Positions 33,711 to 41,506 of a stretch of 64,000 nt of DNA are shown here, one piece after another. Each line of letters starts with the position of its first letter. Position 1 is the stretch's first letter. The position numbers and the translations under genes are program-made. The notes beneath the pieces were generated by a model, which saw only the letters and a list, made by a program, of their open reading frames with translations, was not told the origin of the DNA and did no database searches. Origin of the DNA: Hydrogenophaga pseudoflava (GTDB taxonomy: Bacteria; Pseudomonadota; Gammaproteobacteria; Burkholderiales; Burkholderiaceae_C); NCBI RefSeq assembly GCF_031020795.1, contig NZ_JAVHJP010000004.1:378073-442072 (forward strand). The letters are read 5' to 3'.

Positions 33711-34505
33711 ATGACACAGAACCTCAGCGGCGCCACGCGCCTGCACTACATCGTGGGCGACCCGATCGCCCAGGTGAAATCGCCCGCCGGCGTGACCCAG
33801 GCGTTGGCCGACCATGGCCGTGACGCGGTCTGCGTGCCGGCCCATGTGCCACCCGCCCACCTGGCCGACTGGGTGCGCGGTGTTTCGCTGGCGCAGAACG
33901 TGGACGGCGTCATCGTGACGGTGCCGCACAAGTTCGCCTGCGCCGACCTTTGCGCCACCACTTCGGACCGCGCGGCCTTCCTGCACACGGTCAACACCAT
34001 GCGCCGCAACGCCGATGGGACGTGGCACGGCGACATGTTCGACGGCCTGGGCTTCGTCGCCGCCATGCAGGACAAGGGTTGCCAGCCCGCCGGAAAGAAG
34101 GCCCTGCTGGTCGGTGCGGGCGGCGCCGGCTCCGCCATCGCGTATGCGCTGGTGATGGCCGGTGTGAGCGAGCTGGCGATCCACGACCCCGACGACCAGC
34201 GACGCGCCTCGCTGGTGGTCCGCCTGGCCGGCCTGGGCCGGTGCCCGGTGGTGCACGGCAGCGCCGACCCGACGGGTTTCGACCTGGTGCTCAACGCCAC
34301 ACCGGTGGGCATGAAGGACGGCGACCCGTACCCTCTGGATGTGTCGAAGCTGGCCCCGCAGATGTTCTGCGGCTGCGTGATCACCGCCCCGGCGGTCACC
34401 CGATTCATCGCCGCGGCGCGAGAGCAGGGCTGCGGCACGATGACCGGCGCCGACATGTTCGCTCGCGTGCGTGACCTGATGGTCGGGTTCCTGTTGGGCC
34501 AGTGA
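33711..34505 (+). CDS. Shikimate-dehydrogenase-like oxidoreductase, variant substrate site
   Basis: A 264-residue AroE-family protein. Lys74 (VTVPHK), Asp111 (DMFDGLGF) and the VGAGGAGSAIA nucleotide loop are kept. In the substrate loop GDPIAQVKSP the first carboxylate-binding serine of AroE is Val22 and only Ser24 remains. The C-terminal shikimate-contacting glutamine is a Val (DMFARVRD). It therefore probably oxidises another hydroxy-ring acid. It starts the plus-strand operon with the FAD dehydrogenase and TctCBA, and is most like the copy at 15429-16262. Confidence 0.85.
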   Translation: MTQNLSGATRLHYIVGDPIAQVKSPAGVTQALADHGRDAVCVPAHVPPAHLADWVRGVSLAQNVDGVIVTVPHKFACADLCATTSDRAAFLHTVNTMRRNADGTWHGDMFDGLGFVAAMQDKGCQPAGKKALLVGAGGAGSAIAYALVMAGVSELAIHDPDDQRRASLVVRLAGLGRCPVVHGSADPTGFDLVLNATPVGMKDGDPYPLDVSKLAPQMFCGCVITAPAVTRFIAAAREQGCGTMTGADMFARVRDLMVGFLLGQ

Positions 34506-34507
34506 CC

Positions 34508-36241
34508 ATGCAAGTCCTGAACGCGCTGACCCAACTCCCGGCCGATGCCGCCTACGACCTGGTCGTGGTCGGCGCGGGTGGTGCGGGCATGGCCACCGCG
34601 CTGTTCGCAGCGCTGGATGGCAAGCAGGTGCTGCTGGTCGAACGCACGGAATTCGTGGGCGGCACCACGGCCTGGTCGGCCGGCACCACCTGGGTGCCGG
34701 GTACGCACCACGCCGCCAAAGTGAACCCCGGCGACTCGCTGGCCGAGGCGGCGCGCTACCTCACCAACGCCATCGGCGAACGCACGCCCGCCGCCCTGCG
34801 CCAGGTCTTTCTGCACCACGGCGCCGCGGCCATCCGCTTGCTGGAAGACCAGAGCGACGTCCAGTTTCGTCCGTACCCGAAGCACCCGGACTACATCTCC
34901 GACCTGGCCGGCTCGACGCTGACCGGCCGCGCGCTGGAGCCGCTGCCGTTCGACGGCCGGCGGCTGGGCGAGCTGTTCGGGCTGGTGCGCCCGCCGATTC
35001 CCGAGTTCACCGTGCTCGGCGGGATGATGGTCGACCGCACCGACATCAACCACCTGCTGGGGCTGACCAGGTCGTTGGCCTCTTTCAGGCACTCGCTCAG
35101 GATCCTCCTGCGCCACGGTCTGGACCGGCTGAGCCACCCGCGCGGCACCCGGCTGGTGATGGGCAACGCGCTGGTGGCGCGGCTGCTGTATTCGCTCTCG
35201 AAACAGGCGGGTGTCACGCTGCTGCTGAACACTTCGGTCAGCGGTTTCGAGCGCGACGCCAGCGGTGTCACCGGGCTCACGCTGAAGGGTGGCGGCGAGC
35301 AACGCGAGACCGCGGTCCGCGGCGGCGTGGTGCTGGCCAGCGGCGGCTTCAACCGCCACCCGGATCTGCGCGCCCGGCTGCTGCCCGGTGCCGACATCGG
35401 CTGGTGCCCGGCCGCGCCCGGCCACACGGGCGAGGCCCATGCGCTCGCCAAAGACGCCGGCGCGGTCTACGGGCAGGGCGCGCTGAGCAACACGTTCTGG
35501 GCGCCGGTCTCCCTTCGACCACGCGCCGACGGCAGCACCGCCGTGTTCCCCCACTTCGTGATGGACCGCGCCAAGCCCGGCATGCTCACCGTCAACCGCC
35601 GGGGCGAACGTTTCGTCAACGAAAGCACCTCCTACCACCTGTTCGGCATGGCCATGCAGGCGACCGGCAGCGTGCCGGCGTACCTGGTGTGCGACACGGC
35701 CGCGCTGAAGAAGTACGGCATCGGCATGGTGCGCCCCGGCGCCAGTCCCAGGGACCTCGCGCCTTTCCTCGCCGACGGCTATCTCACGCAGGGCGCCACG
35801 CTGGACGAGCTGGCGCACAAGCTGGGCATTGATGCCGCCGGCCTGAAGGCCAGCGTGGACGAGATCAACCGCTGCGCCGACACCGGCGTGGACCCGCGTT
35901 TCCACCGCGGTGAAACGGCTTACCAGCAGAACATCGGCGACGCCACGGCTGGCCACAAGAACCCCAACCTGGGGCCGCTCAAGACCGCGCCGTATTTCGC
36001 CGTGAAACTCCACCCGGGTGACATCGGCGCCGCCACCGGCTTCGCCACCGACGGCGATGCCCGCGTGCTCGACGACCAGGGCCGGCCCATCGCCGGGCTC
36101 TACGCCGTGGGCAACGACATGCACTCGATCATGGGCGGGGTGTACACCGCACCCGGCATCACCATCGGCCCCGGCCTGGTGTTCGGCCACCTGGCAGCAC
36201 GGCACGCCGGTGCGCGGGCCGTGGCCCGGTCTCAGGGATAA
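34508..36241 (+). CDS. FAD-dependent 3-ketosteroid-Delta1-dehydrogenase-like flavoprotein
   Basis: A 577-residue flavoprotein with LVVVGAGGAGMATALFAA and VGGTTAWSAGTTWVPG at the FAD site and GLYAVGNDMHSIMGGVYTAP, ITIGPGLVFGH at the C-terminus. It is a paralogue of the proteins at 29933 and 41507. A GTG at 34502 overlapping the stop of the aroE-like gene (GTGA) is an alternative start and would mean translational coupling. A dehydrogenase that makes a ketone followed directly by a ketone-dependent desaturase is the most telling gene pair of this region. Confidence 0.88.
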   Translation: MQVLNALTQLPADAAYDLVVVGAGGAGMATALFAALDGKQVLLVERTEFVGGTTAWSAGTTWVPGTHHAAKVNPGDSLAEAARYLTNAIGERTPAALRQVFLHHGAAAIRLLEDQSDVQFRPYPKHPDYISDLAGSTLTGRALEPLPFDGRRLGELFGLVRPPIPEFTVLGGMMVDRTDINHLLGLTRSLASFRHSLRILLRHGLDRLSHPRGTRLVMGNALVARLLYSLSKQAGVTLLLNTSVSGFERDASGVTGLTLKGGGEQRETAVRGGVVLASGGFNRHPDLRARLLPGADIGWCPAAPGHTGEAHALAKDAGAVYGQGALSNTFWAPVSLRPRADGSTAVFPHFVMDRAKPGMLTVNRRGERFVNESTSYHLFGMAMQATGSVPAYLVCDTAALKKYGIGMVRPGASPRDLAPFLADGYLTQGATLDELAHKLGIDAAGLKASVDEINRCADTGVDPRFHRGETAYQQNIGDATAGHKNPNLGPLKTAPYFAVKLHPGDIGAATGFATDGDARVLDDQGRPIAGLYAVGNDMHSIMGGVYTAPGITIGPGLVFGHLAARHAGARAVARSQG

Positions 36242-36250
36242 CCCGGTTTC

Positions 36251-36267
36251 TGATCGATAGTCGATCA
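36251..36267. promoter_or_regulatory. Palindrome upstream of tctC
   Basis: TGATCGA-TAG-TCGATCA is a perfect 7-3-7 inverted repeat in the 154-bp gap before tctC, with a further half-site ATCGATCA at 36281-36288. It looks like an operator that would let tctCBA be controlled apart from the upstream genes. The regulator is unknown. Confidence 0.55.
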
Positions 36268-36395
36268 CTCATGTTCTTTTATCGATCAGACGGCAAGGCT
36301 TTCACATGGACCGCCCACAGGCCGGGTCCTACAGTTCCAACCCATGAGTCCGGGTCACAGGGCTTGAACTTTCATCCAACCGAAGGAGACATCTG

Positions 36396-37409
36396 ATGCA
36401 GCAGTTCAAACGTCAATTCCTGGGCGCGGCCGTCGCGGTCCTGGCCACGCTGGGCTTCAGCGGCCTGGCCCAGGCCCAGGGCTACCCGGAGCGTGACGTC
36501 ACGGCCGTGATCCAGTGGGGGGCCGGTGGCGGCACCGATGTGGCCATGCGCGGTTACGCGCCCTACGCCGAAGAGGCCCTGGGCAAGAAGATCGTGCTGC
36601 AGAACAAGCCCGGCGCCGCCGGCGTGATCGGCGCCAACTTCGTGCTGCAGCAACCGTCTGACGGCTACACCATCCTCATGGGCGCCGAGCCGCAGGCCCT
36701 GTACCGCGTGATGGGGGTGGCCGAGTTCGACTACAACGAGTTCTACCCGATCAACATCGCCGCCGTGGCCAACACCATCCTGCTGGTCGCCAAGCCCGAC
36801 GCGCCCTGGAACAACATGCAGGACCTGCTGAGCTTCGTGCAGGCCAACCCCAAGAAGGTCAAACAGTACCTGGCTGGCCAGGGCACCGTGCCGTTCACCA
36901 TGAACGCCATGATGAGCACGCTGACCAAGTTCGAGACCATCAACGTGCCGTTCGACGGCGACGGCCCGGCCATCGCCGCGCTGCAGGGCGGCCACGTGGA
37001 CATCGGCTTCATCGCCTCGGGCGCTGCCATCGAACACGTCAAGGCCGGCCGCCTCAAGGCCCTGGCCGTGGTGGACACCAAGCCCTACCAGGGCATTGCC
37101 CCCGTGACCGATGCGCCCTCGCTGCGCGGCATCAGCAAGTACCTGCCCTGGGGTTCCTGGTACGGCGTCTTCGTGAAGAAGGACACCCCGGACGCCGTCA
37201 AGGCCAAGCTCGTGGCGGCCTTCAAGAAGGCCGGGGACAACCCGCAGTACCGCAAGATGATGGAGGGCCGTGGCACCACCATGCTGAACATCAGCGGTTC
37301 GGAAGCCGAGGCCTTCATCAAGAAGTTCCAGTCCACCACCGCCTGGCTGTACCAGGGCGCTGGCGCAGCCAAGAAGAACCCGGCCGAGCTGGGCATTCCC
37401 AAGCCCTGA
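36396..37409 (+). CDS. tctC: Tripartite tricarboxylate transporter binding protein (Bug/TctC family)
   Basis: A 337-residue periplasmic protein with signal peptide (ending LAQAQ) and the Bug fold: YPERDVTAVIQWGAGGGTD, NKPGAAGVIGANFVLQ, then GHVDIGFIASGAA and AGRLKALAVV. Bug proteins bind carboxylates between their two lobes. A ribosome site AAGGAGACATCTG precedes the ATG. tctB and tctA follow, so a full transporter is encoded, which is not common for Bug genes. Confidence 0.94.
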   Translation: MQQFKRQFLGAAVAVLATLGFSGLAQAQGYPERDVTAVIQWGAGGGTDVAMRGYAPYAEEALGKKIVLQNKPGAAGVIGANFVLQQPSDGYTILMGAEPQALYRVMGVAEFDYNEFYPINIAAVANTILLVAKPDAPWNNMQDLLSFVQANPKKVKQYLAGQGTVPFTMNAMMSTLTKFETINVPFDGDGPAIAALQGGHVDIGFIASGAAIEHVKAGRLKALAVVDTKPYQGIAPVTDAPSLRGISKYLPWGSWYGVFVKKDTPDAVKAKLVAAFKKAGDNPQYRKMMEGRGTTMLNISGSEAEAFIKKFQSTTAWLYQGAGAAKKNPAELGIPKP

Positions 37410-37427
37410 TCCCCCGGGCTGACAGGG

Positions 37428-37464
37428 ACGGTCTGAGGCGACGGTTCGCCCAGACCGTTTTTTT
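37428..37464 (+). terminator. Intrinsic terminator or attenuator between tctC and tctB
   Basis: ACGGTCTG and GGCG pair with CGCC and CAGACCGT around a short loop, and a run of T follows. Located inside the tct operon, it would reduce transcription into tctBA and leave the binding protein in excess over the membrane subunits, as is often needed for such systems. Confidence 0.75.
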
Positions 37465-37496
37465 CACCCTTTGATCACCACAACGAGGAGAACACC

Positions 37497-38006
37497 ATGC
37501 ACACCAGCCACCCGCGGCTGCCCGGTGAGCTGACCTTCATGGTCCTGATCGTGCTTTTCAGCGCGTTCATGCTCTGGGCGTCGTACAACATTTCCCGCTT
37601 CGACTCGCTCTCGTCGCCGGGCTTCTTTCCCATGCTGTGCGCAGCCACCATGCTGGTGACCGGCCTGATGAGCCTGGTCAAGACCGCGCGCTCGAAACTG
37701 GCGCTGGCGCCCGATCAGTCCGTGCTCCAGCAGTTCGTGCAGAAGCTGGCGCCGCTGACGCTGGTGCTGTTCACCGCGCTGATCGTGGCCTACATGCTGC
37801 TGCTGGAGGTGCTGGGCTTCATCGTCGCGTCCTACCTGTTCCTGCTGCTGTCCATGCAGGTGCTGGGCAGCAAGCGCCTGGGTCTCAACCTGGTGGTCAG
37901 CGCCGTGGTGCTGGCGGCCATCTTCATCGTGTTCCAGACGGCCTTCTCCGTGGTGCTGCCCGCCGGCAGCCTGGTCGGCCCCCACCTGCCGGAGTTCCTG
38001 AAATGA
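37497..38006 (+). CDS. tctB: Tripartite tricarboxylate transporter small membrane subunit
   Basis: A 169-residue protein with four membrane helices (LTFMVLIVLFSAFMLWA first). A GFFPMLCAATMLVTGL segment is typical of TctB. It forms the small membrane part of the transporter with TctA. Its stop overlaps the tctA start (ATGATG), which implies coupled translation. Confidence 0.9.
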   Translation: MHTSHPRLPGELTFMVLIVLFSAFMLWASYNISRFDSLSSPGFFPMLCAATMLVTGLMSLVKTARSKLALAPDQSVLQQFVQKLAPLTLVLFTALIVAYMLLLEVLGFIVASYLFLLLSMQVLGSKRLGLNLVVSAVVLAAIFIVFQTAFSVVLPAGSLVGPHLPEFLK

Positions 38007-39496
38007 TGGAAGCCGTGGGTTACTTCTTCATGTCCTGGGTGGATGTGCAAATGCTGTTGCTGACAGCGCTGGGCACGTTCGCAGGCATCTACATCGGCGC
38101 CATCCCGGGCCTGTCGGTCACGATGGCGGTGTCCATCCTGATCTCCTTCACCTTCAAGTGGGACGTGAACCATGCGCTGGCGCTGATCTCGGGCATCTAC
38201 CTCGGTGGCGTGTACGGCGGTTCGCGCAGCGCCATCCTGCTGAACATCCCCGGTGCGCCGTCGGCCATCGCCACGGGCATGGACGGCTATCCGCTGGCCA
38301 AGCGCGGCGAGGCCGGCCAGGCCATCGGCCTGACCACGGTGGTCTCGGTCTACGGCGGTTTTGTCGGCATCCTGGCGCTGGCCGTGGCGGCGCCGCTGGT
38401 GTCGGACCTGGCGCTGATGTTCGGCCCGCGCGACTACATGCTGCTGGCCATCTGGGGCCTGCTGCTGGTGGGCAGCCTCTCGGGCGAATCGCTGGCCAAG
38501 GGCATCTTCTCGGGTGCGCTGGGCGCGCTCATCGCCTGCGTGGGCCTGGACCCGATGACCGGCGAGAACCGCCTGACCTTCGGCAGCATGCAGCTGTCGG
38601 CCGGCATCGCCTATGTGGCCGCCATGATCGGCTTCTTCGGTGTGTCCGAGGTGATCGCGCAGATCCACGAGCTCAAGCTCACGGCGGTGAAGCAGAACGT
38701 CAGCAAGATCATTCCGTCCTGGGGCCTGGTGCGCAAACACCTGGGCCTGGCCACGCGCACCTCGTCCATCGGCGTGGTGGTGGGCGCGCTGCCCGGCGCG
38801 GGCGGTGACATCGCCGCGCTCATGGCCTACGACCACGCCAAGCGCACGGTGAAAAACCCGTCGCGCCCCTTCGGCGAGGGCGCCTACGAGGGCCTGGTGG
38901 CGCCCGAATCGGCCAACAACGCTGCGGTGGGCGGCGCCTATGTGCCCATGCTCACGCTGGGCATCCCGGGCGATGCGGTCACCGCCGTGATCATCGGCGC
39001 GCTCTACATCCACGGCCTCAAGCCGGGCCCGATGCTGATGATCGAGACGCCGCACCTGTTCTGGTTCATCGTCGGCTCGCTGGTGCTGGCCAACCTGTTC
39101 CTGCTGGTGTTCGGCTTGACCGGCATCAAGATCTTCGCCAAGATCGTCGAGACGCCCAAGCCGGTACTGCTGCCGCTGATCCTGGTGCTGTCGGCCGTGG
39201 GGGCCTACGCCATCAACAACAACCCGGTGGACGTGTACTGGATGCTGGGCTTTGGCCTGCTGGGCTATTTCCTCAAGATGTACGGCTTCCAGGTCGGGCC
39301 GGTCATCCTGGGCATGATCCTGGGCCCCATCATGGACCGCAGCTACCGCCAGGCCATGCTGTCCGCGGGCGAGGACGTGGGCGTGTTCGTCACCGAGTTT
39401 TTCACCACGCCGCTGTCGGCCATCCTGCTGGCCTGTGTGGTGCTGACGGTCGTCAGCCAGGCGGACTGGTGGAAGAAACTGCGCGGGAGCAAGTAA
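38003..39496 (+). CDS. tctA: Tripartite tricarboxylate transporter large membrane subunit
   Basis: A 497-residue membrane protein with many helices and the two conserved TctA motifs: YIGAIPGLSVTMAVSIL near the start and VVVGALPGAGGDIAALMAYD in the middle. It is the cation-driven translocation subunit for the acid bound by TctC. It ends the aroE-like/FAD/tctCBA run. Alternative adjacent ATGs (38003 and 38006) differ by one residue. Confidence 0.95.
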   Translation: MMEAVGYFFMSWVDVQMLLLTALGTFAGIYIGAIPGLSVTMAVSILISFTFKWDVNHALALISGIYLGGVYGGSRSAILLNIPGAPSAIATGMDGYPLAKRGEAGQAIGLTTVVSVYGGFVGILALAVAAPLVSDLALMFGPRDYMLLAIWGLLLVGSLSGESLAKGIFSGALGALIACVGLDPMTGENRLTFGSMQLSAGIAYVAAMIGFFGVSEVIAQIHELKLTAVKQNVSKIIPSWGLVRKHLGLATRTSSIGVVVGALPGAGGDIAALMAYDHAKRTVKNPSRPFGEGAYEGLVAPESANNAAVGGAYVPMLTLGIPGDAVTAVIIGALYIHGLKPGPMLMIETPHLFWFIVGSLVLANLFLLVFGLTGIKIFAKIVETPKPVLLPLILVLSAVGAYAINNNPVDVYWMLGFGLLGYFLKMYGFQVGPVILGMILGPIMDRSYRQAMLSAGEDVGVFVTEFFTTPLSAILLACVVLTVVSQADWWKKLRGSK

Positions 39497-39580
39497 CCCC
39501 CCTGCGCGGCTGCGCCGCTTCCCCCCTGGAAGGGGGGACCACGCCTGAGGCCCGGCGGAGCCGGTTCCTCGGCGTGTGCT
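39497..39580. repeat. GC-rich palindromic intergenic element
   Basis: Directly after tctA lie several small hairpins in a row: GCGGC-TGC-GCCGC, then CCCCCCT-GGA-AGGGGGG, then CCGGCGGAGCCGG. The pattern recalls palindromic elements scattered between genes in Comamonadaceae. Whether it is repeated elsewhere in this genome cannot be seen from the window. Confidence 0.5.
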
Positions 39581-39619
39581 GGACAAGACACGCGCTCCGG
39601 ACAGCCTGTGCGCTTGACG

Positions 39620-39655
39620 AACCCCCGCTGCTGAAAGGCATCGGGGGTTTTCTGT
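39620..39655. terminator. Intrinsic terminator shared by tctA and the AraC gene
   Basis: AACCCCCG (39620-39627) pairs with CGGGGGTT (39642-39649), followed by T residues on the plus strand and A residues before it for the opposite direction. It lies between two convergent genes, two bases beyond the end of the AraC gene. Confidence 0.7.
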
Positions 39656-39656
39656 T

Positions 39657-40565
39657 TCAGGGGCTGTTGGTGTGGGCCAGCTGCGCCAGTGCCTGCGCGC
39701 GGAAGGCGCGCGGGCTCAGGCCGGTGTGGCGCTTGAAGAAGCGGCTGAAGTAGGCGTCGTCTTCAAAGCCCAGCTCGGCCGCCAGCTGCTGGATGCTGCC
39801 CACGGTGTAGACCAGCTCTCGCTGCGCTTCGTGCACCAGGCGCGCGTGGATGACGTCCAGAGCCGACATGCCCAGCACCTCGCGGCAGACGCGCGAAAGT
39901 TGTCCGGCCGTCAGGCCCAGCGCACCGGCATAGGCCTGCACCGGGCGGTGGGCCCGGAAGTCGCGGTCGAGCAGGGTCTTGAACTGCTGGATCTGGCGCT
40001 GCTTGCGCGTGCCCGTCGCGCTGCCCACCGGGTCGGCATCGGCCGGCCCCGCCAGCCGCGCCACCTGCACCAGCAGCGCGGTCAGCAGCGCCATTCCGGC
40101 CGCGGTCTGGCCGGTGCTGTGGCTGCGCGACTCGCGCTCGATGGCCCCGAACAGCGGCATCAGCGGCTGCAGTGCATCATCGTCGGGCAGCGCGAGCACG
40201 CGCGGTGTGCGGATGGTGTCCAGCAGCCCGGGCATCACCAGCGTGGCCAGTGATTCCAGCACCTTCTGCGTCGCGGTCACCACCGGGCCATCGACGTCGT
40301 TTGAAAAGCGGAAGCCGTGCGCCGCACCTGCGGGCACGACGATGAGGCAGGGCGCCTGCGCCGCGACGCGCGCGCCGTTCATGCGCACCTCGCCCGAACC
40401 CGCCGTCAGGCACAGCAGCTGCACGAAGGCGTCGTGCCGGTGCACCTGGATCTCCCACTGGTAAGGGGCCGAGCGCTGCGGAATCCACTCGAAGTTGAAC
40501 GAGTTGGACCAGGCGGGTGCGTCCTGGTCGCCGTACAGCGCGTAGTTGGGGATGCGGGCGGCCAC
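39657..40565 (-). CDS. AraC-family transcriptional regulator, PobR-like
   Basis: A 302-residue protein with an N-terminal cupin domain (YQWEIQVHRHDAFVQLLCL) and a C-terminal AraC DNA-binding domain (YAGALGLTAGQLSRVCRE and IQQLAAELGFEDDAYFSRFFKRHTG). This layout is shared with PobR, the 4-hydroxybenzoate regulator. A GTG start at 40565 is proposed, with an AAGGAG site just upstream; the open frame continues further but into the promoter gap. It is divergent from the SDR-FAD-NIPSNAP operon at 40672, its likely target. Confidence 0.88.
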   Translation of the reverse strand: MAARIPNYALYGDQDAPAWSNSFNFEWIPQRSAPYQWEIQVHRHDAFVQLLCLTAGSGEVRMNGARVAAQAPCLIVVPAGAAHGFRFSNDVDGPVVTATQKVLESLATLVMPGLLDTIRTPRVLALPDDDALQPLMPLFGAIERESRSHSTGQTAAGMALLTALLVQVARLAGPADADPVGSATGTRKQRQIQQFKTLLDRDFRAHRPVQAYAGALGLTAGQLSRVCREVLGMSALDVIHARLVHEAQRELVYTVGSIQQLAAELGFEDDAYFSRFFKRHTGLSPRAFRAQALAQLAHTNSP

Positions 40566-40582
40566 CGGGACTCCTTGAAATG

Positions 40583-40648
40583 CACGAATTGTCCTGGTGC
40601 TTGCCGGGATCGTCAAACCCTCGCGAGGGCCCGGTCCGAACAATCGTG
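40583..40648. promoter_or_regulatory. Inverted repeat in the AraC/SDR divergent gap
   Basis: CACGAATTGT (40583-40592) and ACAATCGTG (40640-40648) are near-perfect reverse complements separated by 47 bases. They could be two AraC half-sites used for looping. The evidence is only the repeat and its position. Confidence 0.35.
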
Positions 40649-40671
40649 TCCATTCCAGACAGGAGACAACG

Positions 40672-41496
40672 ATGTCCGATTCACCCACCCACTGGCTGGG
40701 CCTGCAAGGCCGGGTGGCCGCCGTCACCGGCGCTGCCAGCGGCATCGGTGCCGCAACTGCGCGCCAGTTTGCAGGAGCCGGGGTCCATGTGGCCCTGATC
40801 GACCGCGACGCCGAAGGCGCCCAGCGCCAGGCCAGCGCTCTCGCGGGCGAGTTCGGGCCGCAGGGCGTGCGCACGCTCGCCGTGGCCTGCGACATTGCCA
40901 GCGAAGAGCAGACCCTGGCTGCGGCCCGAAAAGTGCAGGCCGAACTGGGCGACGTCTCGGCCCTCGTCAACAACGCCGGCCTGTTGCGCCCGGGCGTGCT
41001 GGACAGCGTCAGCCTGGCCGACTGGAACACCGTGCTGGGCGTCAACCTCACCGGCTACCTGCTGTGCTCGCGCGCCTTCAAGCCGCAGCTCGAACGCACG
41101 CGCGGCGCGCTGGTGCACGTGGCGTCCATTTCGGCCAGCTTCCCGCAGACGGGCAGCGGCGCCTACAGCGCGGGCAAGGCCGGTGTGCTGCTGCTCTCGC
41201 GCCAGATGGCGGCCGAGTGGGGGCCGCTGGGCATCCGCAGCAACGCCATCTGCCCCGGAATGATCCGCACCGCGCTGTCGGCCAAGTTCTACGAGGAGCC
41301 GGGCTTTGAAGAGAAGCGCGCCCGCGTCACCGCCAGCCGACGCATCGGCGAACCGCAGGACATTGCCGACGTCGCGCTGTTCCTGGCCAGCCCGCGCTCG
41401 GCCTACATGAACGGCGCCGAACTGGCCGTCGATGGCGGCATGTCGTCGATGCTGATGGACATGGTGCCGCGCCCCGGCTTCAACAAGACTGCATGA
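40672..41496 (+). CDS. Short-chain dehydrogenase/reductase
   Basis: A 274-residue classical SDR: TGAASGIGAATA cofactor loop, NNAGLL, VASISASFPQTGSGAYSAGK holding the catalytic Ser, Tyr and Lys (short motif AYSAGK), and CPGMIRTAL. The start follows an AGGAGACAACG site. It is the first gene of a three-gene operon with the FAD dehydrogenase and NIPSNAP. It would oxidise a ring alcohol to the ketone that the next enzyme needs. Confidence 0.92.
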   Translation: MSDSPTHWLGLQGRVAAVTGAASGIGAATARQFAGAGVHVALIDRDAEGAQRQASALAGEFGPQGVRTLAVACDIASEEQTLAAARKVQAELGDVSALVNNAGLLRPGVLDSVSLADWNTVLGVNLTGYLLCSRAFKPQLERTRGALVHVASISASFPQTGSGAYSAGKAGVLLLSRQMAAEWGPLGIRSNAICPGMIRTALSAKFYEEPGFEEKRARVTASRRIGEPQDIADVALFLASPRSAYMNGAELAVDGGMSSMLMDMVPRPGFNKTA

Positions 41497-41506
41497 GGAG
41501 ACAGCC

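Noticed and set aside
33746-36268. An 840-codon minus-strand frame
   Set aside because: It is antisense to the aroE-like and FAD dehydrogenase genes, which are clear; composition is that of a shadow frame.
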